Shown here: positions 14,956 through 23,089 of the stretch, in pieces
How positions within the stretch are numbered: the stretch's first letter is position 1
Layout: the number at the start of each line of letters is the position of its first letter
From: Deltaproteobacteria bacterium UBA6967
GTDB lineage: Bacteria; SAR324; NAC60-12
Reading direction: 5' to 3'
Assembly (NCBI GenBank): GCA_002450295.1
Contig: DJYX01000170.1
Span: forward strand, 537 to 28,233
Length of the DNA stretch: 27,697 nt
Program-made: the position numbers and the translations under genes
The notes under the pieces: generated by a model
Databases searched by the model: none
Told to the model about the DNA's origin: nothing
What the model saw: the letters and a program-made list of their open reading frames with translations, nothing else

Positions 14956-15836
14956 TGCATCGACTTATCCAAATCCTGGTAGTTGATTCGATCCGTGACC
15001 TGATTCGCTACAAATCATTCTTTCTGCTGGTGGCTCTTCTGCTAATAGCTGATAGAGTGCTGCGAAGTTATGTGAAGATTCGGCCGGAAGGCTTTGAATT
15101 TCCAAGCTCGAAAGAACTTGGAATTGCCGCTGATTGGCTGTTTCTTCAAGCTCCAAATTTGGTTAGTGAATGGCTTTTGGACTGGCGAACTCTGCTGGTT
15201 GGTGGAGGCCTCTTTGCTGCCAAACAATTGACTTCCATGTGGCCAACGATGGACATGCGTAAAATGCATCGTTCAGAAGGAGGAAGGTGGCGCATTTTAA
15301 AATCGCTACAAAGCTTGCGTTGGTCACAGTTCGCCTGGGATGCTTGCGCCGTAGGAATGGTAGTTGGTATTGGAGGGGTTTGGGCTGGAGTTGGCTGGAT
15401 AATTGGTCGGGAAATTTGGATTCAGAGTAGCTCGACCTTCAGTCTCTTGCTCCCACTAGGAATGGTGGGAGTGGTTTGGCCCTTAGGGATGGCAGGATTT
15501 TCATATTCCTCAAAACTCGCTGTCTTGGGCAATGGCTTTTCAGCCAAATTGAAGCTTTTTTCAGAAATTCTGAAGAGTAGACGAGTTTTTTGGTACTCTT
15601 GGCTCTTCTATCTCGCTAGAATCTTAATCTCCTTGCTCTTTGTTTTGTTGATTCCAATTGTTTCACTGCTGACAGTTGAAAACTTCTTTCTTCGAATTTT
15701 GATCGCTTCCGTTTCTGCCGCCCCAGCATACTCCTATGTAAAAATGGCTTCATTCAAATTCTTCCTTGAAGTCTACCGTCCCTACCCTGAAGTGGTCTCA
15801 GAATACCAGAGCTACTACTCTCGACACTTTGGGTGA
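14955..15836 (+). CDS. Unrecognised integral membrane protein coupled to PAP2 gene
   Basis: A 293-residue hydrophobic protein that I do not assign to a family. Visible are an N-terminal amphipathic stretch (RLIQILVVDSIRDLIRYKS) followed by a helix (FFLLVALLLIADRVL), then two glycine-rich helices (AVGMVVGIGGVWAGVGWIIG and LLLPLGMVGVVWPLGMAG). Two more follow near the C-terminus (ISLLFVLLIPIVSLLTV and LRILIASVSAAPAYSYV). The tail ends in an aromatic-rich YRPYPEVVSEYQSYYSRHFG. The ATG overlaps the PAP2 stop codon, so the two products probably act together, for example in processing or moving a lipid-linked substrate; this is inference from gene coupling. A TTG one codon earlier is also open. About 270 bases follow before the next gene. 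Confidence 0.8.
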   Translation: MHRLIQILVVDSIRDLIRYKSFFLLVALLLIADRVLRSYVKIRPEGFEFPSSKELGIAADWLFLQAPNLVSEWLLDWRTLLVGGGLFAAKQLTSMWPTMDMRKMHRSEGGRWRILKSLQSLRWSQFAWDACAVGMVVGIGGVWAGVGWIIGREIWIQSSSTFSLLLPLGMVGVVWPLGMAGFSYSSKLAVLGNGFSAKLKLFSEILKSRRVFWYSWLFYLARILISLLFVLLIPIVSLLTVENFFLRILIASVSAAPAYSYVKMASFKFFLEVYRPYPEVVSEYQSYYSRHFG

Positions 15837-15998
15837 AGTGTCTGGAATTCAAATTATCTATCTACCAAAAACTTTTTCTTTTGAAGAACTTATTTCCTCT
15901 GTTTGTTTGGGCATTTAGATTTTCTGTTAAAAGACCATGATGCCAAAAGCGGTTGACTCATTGAATTCCTAGCAAATATTCTTTTTGATTTTCAAATG

Positions 15999-16019
15999 CA
16001 GCCATCTTGCTGTTTTTTT
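15999..16019 (+). terminator. Weak hairpin plus T7 tract before the polyamine genes
   Basis: CAGC (15999-16002), a 6-base loop, GCTG (16009-16012), then seven T residues. The stem is only 4 bp, so this is a weak candidate for an intrinsic terminator of the upstream PAP2/membrane-protein transcript, about 160 bases past its stop. The surrounding gap, 15837-16106, contains no gene I can support. Confidence 0.3.
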
Positions 16020-16106
16020 AGAAATCGATAAGTTGACAACGCTCAGAAATTAGCTGCTTTCTAAAGCCTAAAACTGTGCCCCCACTATTTACCATTAGGA
16101 TTTTGA

Positions 16107-17471
16107 ATGCTTCACAGTACCTCTGAATGGCAAAGTCTTGATTCCCGCCACTTCCTGCATCCCTTCACAGACACTAAGGAACTAGAGCTCAAGGGAACTA
16201 GGGTCATAACTAAGGCAGAGGGGGTATATCTTTGGGATTCGGAAGGTAACCAAATCATTGATGGGATGGCGGGCTTGTGGTGTGTGAACGTTGGGTACGG
16301 CCGAGAAGAACTTGCAAAAGCTGCTTATGAGCAATTGCAGCAGCTTCCTTACTACAACAGCTTCTTTCAATGTACCCACCCTCCAGCTATTGAACTTTCA
16401 GAGAAGCTTGCGGAAATCAGTCCACCTCAGTTCAATCATGTCTTTTTTGTCAACTCCGGATCTGAGGCCAATGACACTGTCCTGCGGATGGTTCGCAACT
16501 ATTGGAAACTTTTGGGACAACCTCAGAAGCGCATTCTGATTAGCAGAATCAATGGTTATCATGGAAGTACAGTCGCTGGAGCGAGCCTAGGTGGTCAAAA
16601 ATTTATTCATGAAATTGATGATCTCCCTATTCCTGATATTGTCCACATCGAGCAACCATATTGGTACCAAAACGGTGGTGATCTCTCTCCATCAGAGTAC
16701 GGAATCTTCGCTGCTCAGGAACTTGAGAAGAAAATCTACGAACTCGGTATTGAGCGTGTAGCAGCTTTCATTGGAGAACCCATTCAAGGTGCCGGGGGCG
16801 TAGTCGTTCCTCCAGAAACATATTGGCCAGAAATACAAAGGATCTGTGACAAGTACGGAATTCTTCTGATTGCTGACGAAGTGATCTGTGGATTCGGGAG
16901 AACAGGACATTGGTTTGGTTCTGAATATTTTAATTTCAAACCCGACCTGATGCCAATCGCCAAAGGCCTTTCTTCTGGATATCTTCCGATTGGAGGTGTC
17001 ATGGTTTCCGACCGAATTACTGATGTCATCATTGGCAAAGGTAAGGAGTTTGCGCACGGATTTACGTATTCTGGGCATCCTGCTGCATGCGTCGTAGCTT
17101 CAAGAAATCTTGAAATCATCGAACGAGAGGGTCTAGTAGAAAAAGTTAGAAATGACACGGGGCCCTACCTTCGTCAACTTTGGGAGCAGTTCAATGATCA
17201 CCCCTTGGTTGGAGAAGTCAGGAATGTAGGTTTACTAGGGGCAATCGAGTTGGTTGATGACAAGTCCTCTAGGCGTTTTTTTGAGGAACGAGGGAAAGTG
17301 GGTGGACGCTGCAGGGATCTCTGTATACGAAACGGATTGGTGATGAGGGCCGTGCAAGATACCATGATCCTTTCTCCACCCCTCGTTGCCACAAGGGGAC
17401 ACCTGGATGAGATTTACGAAAAAGCATCCAAAACACTAAATCAGTTGGCAGAAGAACTAGGACGCTGCTGA
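16107..17471 (+). CDS. spuC: Putrescine-pyruvate aminotransferase-like class III transaminase
   Basis: PLP-dependent class III aminotransferase, 454 residues, strongly resembling Pseudomonas SpuC as I recall that sequence. SpuC passes the amino group of putrescine (and other polyamines) to pyruvate, giving 4-aminobutanal and alanine. Key segments are KGTRVITKAEGVYLWDSEGN (29-48), IDGMAGLWCVNVGYGREEL (51-69), NSGSEANDTV (116-125, PLP phosphate), NGYHGSTVAG (149-158), IADEVICGFGRTG (255-267, Asp257 to the pyridine nitrogen) and MPIAKGLSSGYLP (Lys286, the Schiff-base lysine). TTAGGA lies about 9 bases before the ATG. The polyamine transporter genes follow directly, which supports putrescine as substrate. 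Alternative amine:pyruvate activity (beta-alanine, other diamines) is possible. Confidence 0.9.
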   Translation: MLHSTSEWQSLDSRHFLHPFTDTKELELKGTRVITKAEGVYLWDSEGNQIIDGMAGLWCVNVGYGREELAKAAYEQLQQLPYYNSFFQCTHPPAIELSEKLAEISPPQFNHVFFVNSGSEANDTVLRMVRNYWKLLGQPQKRILISRINGYHGSTVAGASLGGQKFIHEIDDLPIPDIVHIEQPYWYQNGGDLSPSEYGIFAAQELEKKIYELGIERVAAFIGEPIQGAGGVVVPPETYWPEIQRICDKYGILLIADEVICGFGRTGHWFGSEYFNFKPDLMPIAKGLSSGYLPIGGVMVSDRITDVIIGKGKEFAHGFTYSGHPAACVVASRNLEIIEREGLVEKVRNDTGPYLRQLWEQFNDHPLVGEVRNVGLLGAIELVDDKSSRRFFEERGKVGGRCRDLCIRNGLVMRAVQDTMILSPPLVATRGHLDEIYEKASKTLNQLAEELGRC

Positions 17472-17588
17472 TTAGTTTTTCCAAAGGACTCACTTTGCAA
17501 TGTGGAGTGAGGTTTAATTCCATCTGCGCCGCTCTAGAATTTGTTCCCTGATGGCGCATTTTGCCGAACCCAAAGCTGGAGCAGTAAC

Positions 17589-18671
17589 ATGAAAATGAAT
17601 CCAAAAAATCACTCTCGACTTTCTCGCCGTCACTTCTTGCGAGGACTTGGTGCTGTGGCAGCAGGTTTGACTTTCTTGCCGCGCGAAGGCTGGAGTGCAG
17701 AAGAAAAAAAGCTCAACTTTTACAATTGGGATACCTATATCGGCGAAACGACCCTAGATGATTTCCGTGATGCTAGCGGAATTGAAGTGAGCATGGATCT
17801 GTTTGCTGACAACGATGAATTATTTGCCAAGCTCAAAGAAGGCAATCCCGGTTACGACTTGATCGTACCAACTAACGACTTTGTTGAGCGGATGATCCGC
17901 GCAAATATGCTGATCAAACTTGATCACTCCAAAATTCCTAACTTCAAGAACGTAGACAAAGCCTTTCGAGACGCAGCATTCGATCCCAAGAGGGCCTACA
18001 GCATGCCTTACATGTGGGGTACGATTGGGATTGGGTATCGCAAGTCAAAGGTATCGAAAGTACCAGACAGCTGGTCGAATCTCTTTGCATCCAGTGAATA
18101 TTCAGGAAGGATCGCTGTGCTCAACAGCCCATCTGAGACAATCCCTGTTGCCATGAAGTATCTCGGTCATTCATTAAACACCGCTGATCCTGCAGTCGTT
18201 AAGGCTGTTGAGGATTTGATGATCAAGCAGAAGAAACACATTAAGGTTTTTGCTGAGGATAATGGGCAAGACTTGCTGCTCTCTGGCGAGGTTGATCTAA
18301 CGATGGAGTACAATGGCGACATCATTCAAGTGCAAGAGGAAGATGATGACATCGCCTATATCGTTCCCAAGGAAGGAACGCTCCTCTGGGAAGATTGTCT
18401 CTGTATTCCAAAAGGGGCCCCACATCCTGAAAACGCTCACGCATTTATGAACTATCTGCTGGATGGAGATGCTGGAGCACTAATCGCCGATTATATCCAG
18501 TATGCGACACCGAATTCGGTCGCTAAAGCAAAGCTCGGGGATGAATACCGAAATAACCCAGCTATCTTCCCCACAGACGATGTCTTAGGACGAAGCGAGT
18601 CTTCAAAATACCGTGGAGAAGCGATGCAACGCCTTTTCGACGAGGCTTGGACACGCATCTCCGCCGCTTAA
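17589..18671 (+). CDS. potD: Polyamine ABC transporter substrate-binding protein (Tat signal)
   Basis: Periplasmic binding protein of 360 residues from the PotD/PotF/SpuD family, delivering putrescine or spermidine to the membrane permease. The N-terminus carries a twin-arginine signal, SRRHFLRGLGAVAAGLTF (12-29), with likely cleavage after WSA (about residue 37). The mature protein opens KLNFYNWDTYIGE, the family's ligand-binding start (tryptophan and tyrosine stack the polyamine). It continues with GYDLIVPTNDFVERM, YMWGTIGIGYR and LTMEYNGDIIQVQEE. The ATG at 17589 is chosen for its TGGAG 8 bases upstream; a TTG at 17541 is open but unsupported. It follows spuC and precedes the permeases, with a stable hairpin in the 61-base gap. 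Fold export through Tat is inferred from the signal. Confidence 0.92.
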   Translation: MKMNPKNHSRLSRRHFLRGLGAVAAGLTFLPREGWSAEEKKLNFYNWDTYIGETTLDDFRDASGIEVSMDLFADNDELFAKLKEGNPGYDLIVPTNDFVERMIRANMLIKLDHSKIPNFKNVDKAFRDAAFDPKRAYSMPYMWGTIGIGYRKSKVSKVPDSWSNLFASSEYSGRIAVLNSPSETIPVAMKYLGHSLNTADPAVVKAVEDLMIKQKKHIKVFAEDNGQDLLLSGEVDLTMEYNGDIIQVQEEDDDIAYIVPKEGTLLWEDCLCIPKGAPHPENAHAFMNYLLDGDAGALIADYIQYATPNSVAKAKLGDEYRNNPAIFPTDDVLGRSESSKYRGEAMQRLFDEAWTRISAA

Positions 18672-18681
18672 ATCTTCCCAA

Positions 18682-18703
18682 AGGCCCAGATAAAGCTGGG
18701 CCT
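18682..18703 (+). promoter_or_regulatory. Intercistronic hairpin between binding-protein and permease genes
   Basis: A perfect 8-bp stem, AGGCCCAG (18682-18689) with CTGGGCCT (18696-18703), and loop ATAAAG. It lies 10 bases past the binding-protein stop. There is only a CTTTC stretch afterwards, not a real U tract, so it may be a partial terminator or an RNA-stabilising element. By analogy with malE-malF in enteric bacteria, such hairpins let the binding protein be made in excess over the permease. That role is inference here. Confidence 0.6.
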
Positions 18704-18732
18704 ACCTTTCAAACTAAATCTTTTACATTTCA

Positions 18733-19650
18733 GTGGATTACTGGCGGAAATCACCCAAGGTTTTCTGGTCTTTTGGGATACCCCCCACAATCTGGCTTTT
18801 TGCATTCTTCCTTGCGCCGCTTTTTCTGGTATGGGGGCTGAGCTTCGGCGAGAAACAAGGCATCGTTGAGGTGGCCATCACAGGCACGCTCGAAAACTAT
18901 TCAAGGGCAGTTCAGCCGCTTTACTTACAGATATTTCTCAAATCTTTCTGGTATGCCGGCCTAACGACTTTCTTCTGCTTGGTGATTTCTTTTCCAGTTG
19001 CCCTGGCAATCACATTTGCCCCAGAGCGATGGAAGCCGATTCTACTACTCCTTGTGATCCTTCCCTTTTGGACCAATCTGCTGATCCGTACGTACGCATT
19101 GATTGCCGTCCTAAGAACCAACGGCTACCTAAATGATTTGTTGGAACTCATTTGGCTATCTGCTGATAGTGGCCTCAGGATACTTGGATTGGGAGATTGG
19201 GATCTCTTTGGTGAGAGATTCAATCGTTTTGAACTACTTTACAATAACTTCGCAGTTGTCTACGGGCTAGTCTATGTTCATCTTCCATTCATGGTTTTAC
19301 CACTTTACGCAGCTCTAGACCGGATGGATAGAAGTTACATTGAGGCAAGCCTTGACTTAGGTGCTGGGCAATGGCGGACCTTTCGTTCCGTAATTGTGCC
19401 ACTGGCATTCCCTGGAATCATCTCTGGAGTGATTATTACCTTCATTCCAGCGCTAGGTTCATACCTGACACCAGATCTACTAGGGGGTACGGACAGCCAA
19501 ATGATAGCAAATGTGATCGAGCGACAGTTCAAATCCGCCAACGATTGGCCTTTTGGAGCTGCGCTCTCCTTCTTGCTAATGTATCTAACATTCTTCGCAC
19601 TAGCTGTGAGAGCTCTTTTAACACGTCACAATGGAAAAGGGCTGACGTGA
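18733..19650 (+). CDS. potB: Polyamine ABC transporter permease, PotB/PotH-like
   Basis: Inner-membrane permease of 305 residues, one half of the polyamine channel. About six helices are visible: the first in IPPTIWLFAFFLAPLFLVWGL; the next in FWYAGLTTFFCLVISFPVALAI after a periplasmic loop; LLLLVILPFWTNLLIRTYA, a family hallmark; and FAVVYGLVYVHLPFMVLPLY. The EAA loop that docks the ATPase is IEASLDLGAGQWRTFRSVIVPLAFPGI. The GTG at 18733 is the only usable start after an in-frame stop at 18715-18717; no strong ribosome-binding site precedes it. Its stop overlaps the potC start by four bases. Length and topology match PotB/PotH. Pairing with a SpuC-type enzyme suggests putrescine as the main substrate. 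Confidence 0.9.
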   Translation: MDYWRKSPKVFWSFGIPPTIWLFAFFLAPLFLVWGLSFGEKQGIVEVAITGTLENYSRAVQPLYLQIFLKSFWYAGLTTFFCLVISFPVALAITFAPERWKPILLLLVILPFWTNLLIRTYALIAVLRTNGYLNDLLELIWLSADSGLRILGLGDWDLFGERFNRFELLYNNFAVVYGLVYVHLPFMVLPLYAALDRMDRSYIEASLDLGAGQWRTFRSVIVPLAFPGIISGVIITFIPALGSYLTPDLLGGTDSQMIANVIERQFKSANDWPFGAALSFLLMYLTFFALAVRALLTRHNGKGLT

Positions 19651-20501
19651 GTGTTCGTTCAAACAACCCGATTGGGCCGCTGGATTATACTCGACGCACA
19701 TGGATGAGGCTGGTTTTACTTGGAACGTTCATTTTTCTGTATGCTCCGACAGTCACACTTGTTGCCTTTAGCTTCAACGATAGTCGTCGCAACATTGTTT
19801 GGCGAGGATTCACTTTCAAGTACTACGAAAAGGCTTGGAACAACTCCTCCTTAGTAGAAGCGTTTGCCAACTCACTGACAATTGCCTTCCTGAGTACCCT
19901 AATCAGCGTGATACTAGGAACGATGACTGCGATTTTGCTTTGGCGCTTCCGCTTTCCGGGAAAAGCGGGGTATGAAGGAGCCATGTCCTTACCGATTGTC
20001 ATCCCCGAAATTTGTATGGGCGTCGCCATGCTGGCTTTCTTTTCTCGCATTGGCTGGCCATCCGGTCTTCCGTGGCCTCTCAATTTAGGCGCCATCACCA
20101 TTGCTCACATCTCTTTCAGTTTTCCATTTGTGACCGTAGTGGTTCGAGCCCGGTTAGCAAGCTTTAATCGTGAATTAGAAGAAGCAGCGAAGGACCTAGG
20201 GGCTGGCGAGTGGCAAGCTTTCAAAGACATCCTCATCCCTCATATGCGACCGGGTCTGATTGCTGGAGCCCTATTGGCATTTACACTCTCACTTGATGAT
20301 TTTGTCATCACCTTCTTTACCTCTGGTCCAGACACCATTACCTTCCCAATCAAAATCTACTCGATGATCCGCTTCTCTGTAACCCCGGAAGTGAATGCTG
20401 CCTCGGCGGTCTTGATTGCCATCACCCTCGTAATGACCACCTTTGCATTGTGGTTTCAAAGCCGCAGTGGGGGTCAGTCGGGAGGTAGAGCTCATGGCTG
20501 A
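19647..20501 (+). CDS. potC: Polyamine ABC transporter permease, PotC/PotI-like
   Basis: Second permease subunit, 284 residues from the GTG at 19647. That start overlaps the potB stop (GTGA) and has AAGGG about 6 bases upstream. Earlier in-frame codons lie inside potB and are not used. Family features are LYAPTVTLVAFSFNDSRR after the first helix, WRGFTFKYYEKAW (the PotC periplasmic segment), SLPIVIPEICMGVAMLAFF, and the EAA loop LEEAAKDLGAGEWQAFKDILIPHMRPGL. Helix 5 carries the LSLDDFVITFFTSGPDTITFP motif typical of PotC/PotI. The end overlaps the start of potA by eight bases, so the transporter genes are translated as a coupled set. Confidence 0.93.
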   Translation: MSVRSNNPIGPLDYTRRTWMRLVLLGTFIFLYAPTVTLVAFSFNDSRRNIVWRGFTFKYYEKAWNNSSLVEAFANSLTIAFLSTLISVILGTMTAILLWRFRFPGKAGYEGAMSLPIVIPEICMGVAMLAFFSRIGWPSGLPWPLNLGAITIAHISFSFPFVTVVVRARLASFNRELEEAAKDLGAGEWQAFKDILIPHMRPGLIAGALLAFTLSLDDFVITFFTSGPDTITFPIKIYSMIRFSVTPEVNAASAVLIAITLVMTTFALWFQSRSGGQSGGRAHG

Positions 20502-21582
20502 TCGGCCTGTGATCCTTCAGATCAAGCAAGTCGTTAAGAATTTCGGCAACGTCTATGCTGTCAACGGGGTAAACCTAAATATTCATGAAGGAGAGTTTTT
20601 TGCCCTACTAGGACCGTCAGGTTGCGGAAAGACGACACTGCTTCGAATGTTGGCAGGCTTCGAATTTCCATCTGAGGGAAGTATCAAGATTGATGGGAAA
20701 GAGACCAGAGACATTCCCCCGAACCAGCGTCCAGTCAATATGGTATTTCAGTCGTACGCGGTGTTTCCACACATGACTGTCTTTGACAATGTAGCTTACG
20801 GATTGAAAGTAGCTAAAACACCCCGTGAGGAAGTTAAGAAGCGGGTGCAGGACGCCTTGGCCTTAGTGAAATTGGATGGCTATGACTTACGTAAACCCGA
20901 TCAGTTGTCAGGCGGACAACGTCAACGTGTTGCATTAGCCCGTGCACTAGTAAAGCGCCCCAGAGTTCTGCTTCTGGATGAACCCCTATCTGCACTTGAC
21001 GCAAAGCTGAGAGAAGCAATGCAACTGGAGTTGGTGAAGTTGCAGAAAGCTGTCGGCATCACATTTGTGATTGTCACTCATGATCAGGATGAAGCTCTTT
21101 CGATGGCTGATCGAATTGCTGTAATGGAGAACGGGGTAGTGAGACAGGTCGCACCTCCAGGAGAACTTTACGAGTCTCCAAACTGCAGGTTCGTTGCAGA
21201 CTTTATTGGCCGGATGAACTTATTTTCAGGAATTGTTGAGGGTCAAGAAGATGGAAGCAAACTAGTCGTGAGTACTGAGCTTCTTGGCAAACTGACGATT
21301 CCTCACATTGAAAAGCTGAGTGGTAAGCTTCACCTCGCCGTTCGCCCAGAGAAGCTGAGAATCTCAAGCGAGATTCTTCCTTCAGCTCACTTTTCTTTCC
21401 CTGGGGAAGTCGATGCGGTTGTCTATCATGGAAGTGAGAGCCATGTCTACCTGAAGACCGATGCAGGTCCTCTGTTATGCGCAACACTCACAAACCTCAG
21501 CCGAAGTTCCGTCCGTCCAGAAAAAGGTGAGCGACTTTGGATTGGGTGGGCTCCCGAAGATACCCTTGTTCTCTCAGAGTAA
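20494..21582 (+). CDS. potA: Polyamine ABC transporter ATPase, PotA/PotG-like
   Basis: ATP-hydrolysing subunit of the polyamine importer, 362 residues. The nucleotide-binding domain is complete: Walker A GPSGCGKT (40-47), Q-loop Gln86, signature LSGGQRQR (138-145), Walker B LLLDEP (159-164) and switch His196 in THDQDEA. The C-terminal third is a TOBE-type regulatory domain (FVADFIGRMNLFSGIVEG, then LHLAVRPEKLRI). GGGAGGTAG precedes the ATG at 20494 at good distance; an upstream ATG in the same frame (20443) is inside potC and lacks a site. It is last in the operon here, whereas potA leads the E. coli potABCD operon. It converges with fdhD, with 47 bases between the stops. Confidence 0.94.
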   Translation: MADRPVILQIKQVVKNFGNVYAVNGVNLNIHEGEFFALLGPSGCGKTTLLRMLAGFEFPSEGSIKIDGKETRDIPPNQRPVNMVFQSYAVFPHMTVFDNVAYGLKVAKTPREEVKKRVQDALALVKLDGYDLRKPDQLSGGQRQRVALARALVKRPRVLLLDEPLSALDAKLREAMQLELVKLQKAVGITFVIVTHDQDEALSMADRIAVMENGVVRQVAPPGELYESPNCRFVADFIGRMNLFSGIVEGQEDGSKLVVSTELLGKLTIPHIEKLSGKLHLAVRPEKLRISSEILPSAHFSFPGEVDAVVYHGSESHVYLKTDAGPLLCATLTNLSRSSVRPEKGERLWIGWAPEDTLVLSE

Positions 21583-21618
21583 GCCTTAGGCAAGGTAACT
21601 CGATTATCAAATCCATTC

Positions 21619-21638
21619 CGATTGTTAAGTTACAATCG
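21619..21638 (-). repeat. 7-bp inverted repeat at the convergent potA/fdhD ends
   Basis: CGATTGT (21619-21625) and ACAATCG (21632-21638) pair perfectly around a 6-base loop and span the TAA stop of fdhD. There is no T tract on either strand next to it, so it is at best a Rho-independent terminator without the usual tail, or chance. The 47-base gap between the converging genes shows no other structure. Confidence 0.3.
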
Positions 21639-22460
21639 ACCAATGCGCCAGTCACCAGAGTAAACGTTCACTGAGTTTTCTCTCAGAAATCCAAGCAAGG
21701 TTAGATCAAATTCTTCAGCTAATTCTATTGCTAGAGAACTTGGGGCTCCAATTCCAACTAGGTTTGGTATTCCCACCAGAAGTGCCTTCTGCACCAACTC
21801 GAAGCTGATTCTGCCGCTCACCAACAAAATCGTATCCTTGGCAGGAACGAATTGCTTATCCAGGCTCCAGCCAACAACTTTATCAAGCGCGTTGTGCCGG
21901 CCAACATCCTCTCGCAAACAAATCAAATTCCCATCGTAGTCGAAAAGTCCTGAAGCGTGGACACCTCCTGTTCTCTGAAACATATTTTGTGAGCTAGAGA
22001 GCTGCTCCAAGAAAGTTCCTAAAGATAGATCCTCTGGCCAGGGCGCCCCTCTAGGTTGACTAATTTGAAGATTTTTGAGGCTTTGAAGAGACTGACGCCC
22101 ACAGATTCCACAGCTAGATTGTACATCTGTCTTTCGATTTAGACGGCTCCAGTCCACTTGATTTCCTGCAGATAGTTCTACAACAATTACATTTTCTGAA
22201 ACTTCCAGCCTAGGGTCTGTCGATCTTTTCACTGACTGAATCGACTCTATCTCCCTGATTATTCCTTCTGACCAAAGGAATCCAAGCGCCAATTCTTTGT
22301 CATTACCTGGGGTACGCATCGTTGTAGCTACCCGTAGGGTAAAACCTTCTACAGACAACCTAATTTCAAGGGGTTCTTCAACAGCTACGGCGTCATGAAG
22401 GGAGTTTCTGGAACCATCCTTTTGCAGGACTTGGACTTTGAAATCACGGATGGACTTCAC
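21630..22460 (-). CDS. fdhD: Formate dehydrogenase accessory sulfurtransferase FdhD
   Basis: Cytoplasmic sulfur carrier that delivers sulfur from IscS to the molybdenum cofactor, which activates formate dehydrogenases. The 276 residues carry the redox/sulfur-transfer motif SSCGICG (Cys117 and Cys120). The family blocks FQRTGGVHASGLFD, REDVGRHNALDKVVG and LLVSGRISFELVQKA also match, as does the C-terminal tail NVYSGDWRIG. Start is a GTG at 22460; no ribosome-binding site is obvious and no better start is nearby. It lies 52 bases after a small outer-membrane-like gene and downstream of glgP on the same strand. No formate dehydrogenase or molybdopterin gene is in the window, so its client must be elsewhere. 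Confidence 0.93.
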   Translation of the reverse strand: MKSIRDFKVQVLQKDGSRNSLHDAVAVEEPLEIRLSVEGFTLRVATTMRTPGNDKELALGFLWSEGIIREIESIQSVKRSTDPRLEVSENVIVVELSAGNQVDWSRLNRKTDVQSSCGICGRQSLQSLKNLQISQPRGAPWPEDLSLGTFLEQLSSSQNMFQRTGGVHASGLFDYDGNLICLREDVGRHNALDKVVGWSLDKQFVPAKDTILLVSGRISFELVQKALLVGIPNLVGIGAPSSLAIELAEEFDLTLLGFLRENSVNVYSGDWRIGRL

Positions 22461-22512
22461 AGGTTTGGAGAGAAGAAGTGAATAGAAAATGAGAGATATG
22501 GGATTTCTAAAG

Positions 22513-23079
22513 TTACCAGTTCAGTCGAAGACCAACTGCACCTTGTATTTCACCATAGCTAGTCCCTGGCAGAAACAACTGGGCGACGTCTAAACCAACA
22601 AACCATACCAGATTCGTTGGGATCGCCTCCATAGATCCATTCCAACCCATGTGAAAAATGGTCGTTGAAGCCGGCTCTCCCTTCTCATTCTCCGCTTTTG
22701 CAGCCGCATTCCATCTCAAATGCCTGAGTGAAATTTGAGCTCCTTTCCCAACAGGGTCTCGCCATTGGTCATGAAGGACTAGCTCCAGACCTTGGCCAGA
22801 TGATAAAAGGAAATGATCCCCAAGTTTGCTGTCAGTACCCAGACTGGCCTGCGGAACAAACAGCACTAAACTTTGCAGATATCGTTGTGGGCCACCATCC
22901 TCACGGTCCATCAGGTAAATTCCCAAACCAGTAGCAATGCTAGTGTAGGAACTGCCACGATTGCCAAACGTTTGATAGCTGTAAAGCTCAGGTTGGACTG
23001 AGTTCTGTGCGACAACATTTGAGGGGAGCAATCCCAAAAGGATCAGGCCCCAACAAAATCTTAATAAATTTAACTTCAT
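22513..23079 (-). CDS. Small secreted protein, possible outer-membrane beta-barrel
   Basis: A 188-residue protein that I do not assign to a family. It begins with a Sec signal peptide (hydrophobic LLRFCWGLILLGLLPSNVVA, likely cleavage after Ala24). The mature part has alternating hydrophobic and polar residues and ends AVGLRLNW; a terminal aromatic residue on an amphipathic strand is typical of outer-membrane barrels recognised by BamA. Segments such as SYTSIATGLGIYLMD, ISLRHLRWNAA and TNLVWFVGLDVAQLFL look like transmembrane beta strands. No lipobox is present. It begins 10 bases after the glgP stop with a weak ribosome-binding site, so it is probably transcribed with glgP and fdhD. Function unknown; the barrel call is inference. 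Confidence 0.75.
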   Translation of the reverse strand: MKLNLLRFCWGLILLGLLPSNVVAQNSVQPELYSYQTFGNRGSSYTSIATGLGIYLMDREDGGPQRYLQSLVLFVPQASLGTDSKLGDHFLLSSGQGLELVLHDQWRDPVGKGAQISLRHLRWNAAAKAENEKGEPASTTIFHMGWNGSMEAIPTNLVWFVGLDVAQLFLPGTSYGEIQGAVGLRLNW

Positions 23080-23089
23080 TGCCAGTTAA

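Noticed and set aside
16033..16065. Promoter with perfect -35 TTGACA before spuC
   Set aside because: No -10 hexamer lies at 16-18 bases; the closest (TTTCTA at 19) is poor, so I do not list it as a promoter.
16692..17158. Minus-strand open frames of about 125 codons inside spuC
   Set aside because: Antisense to conserved aminotransferase motifs, overlapping each other, with no recognisable product.
19371..19646. Upstream extension of the potC frame
   Set aside because: It overlaps potB out of frame and encodes non-permease sequence; the GTG at 19647 with AAGGG and the GTGA overlap is the natural start.
20141..20155. tRNA T-arm-like GGTTCGAGCCC
   Set aside because: It lies inside potC in the frame coding VVVRARLAS, with no acceptor stem, anticodon arm or CCA partner around it.
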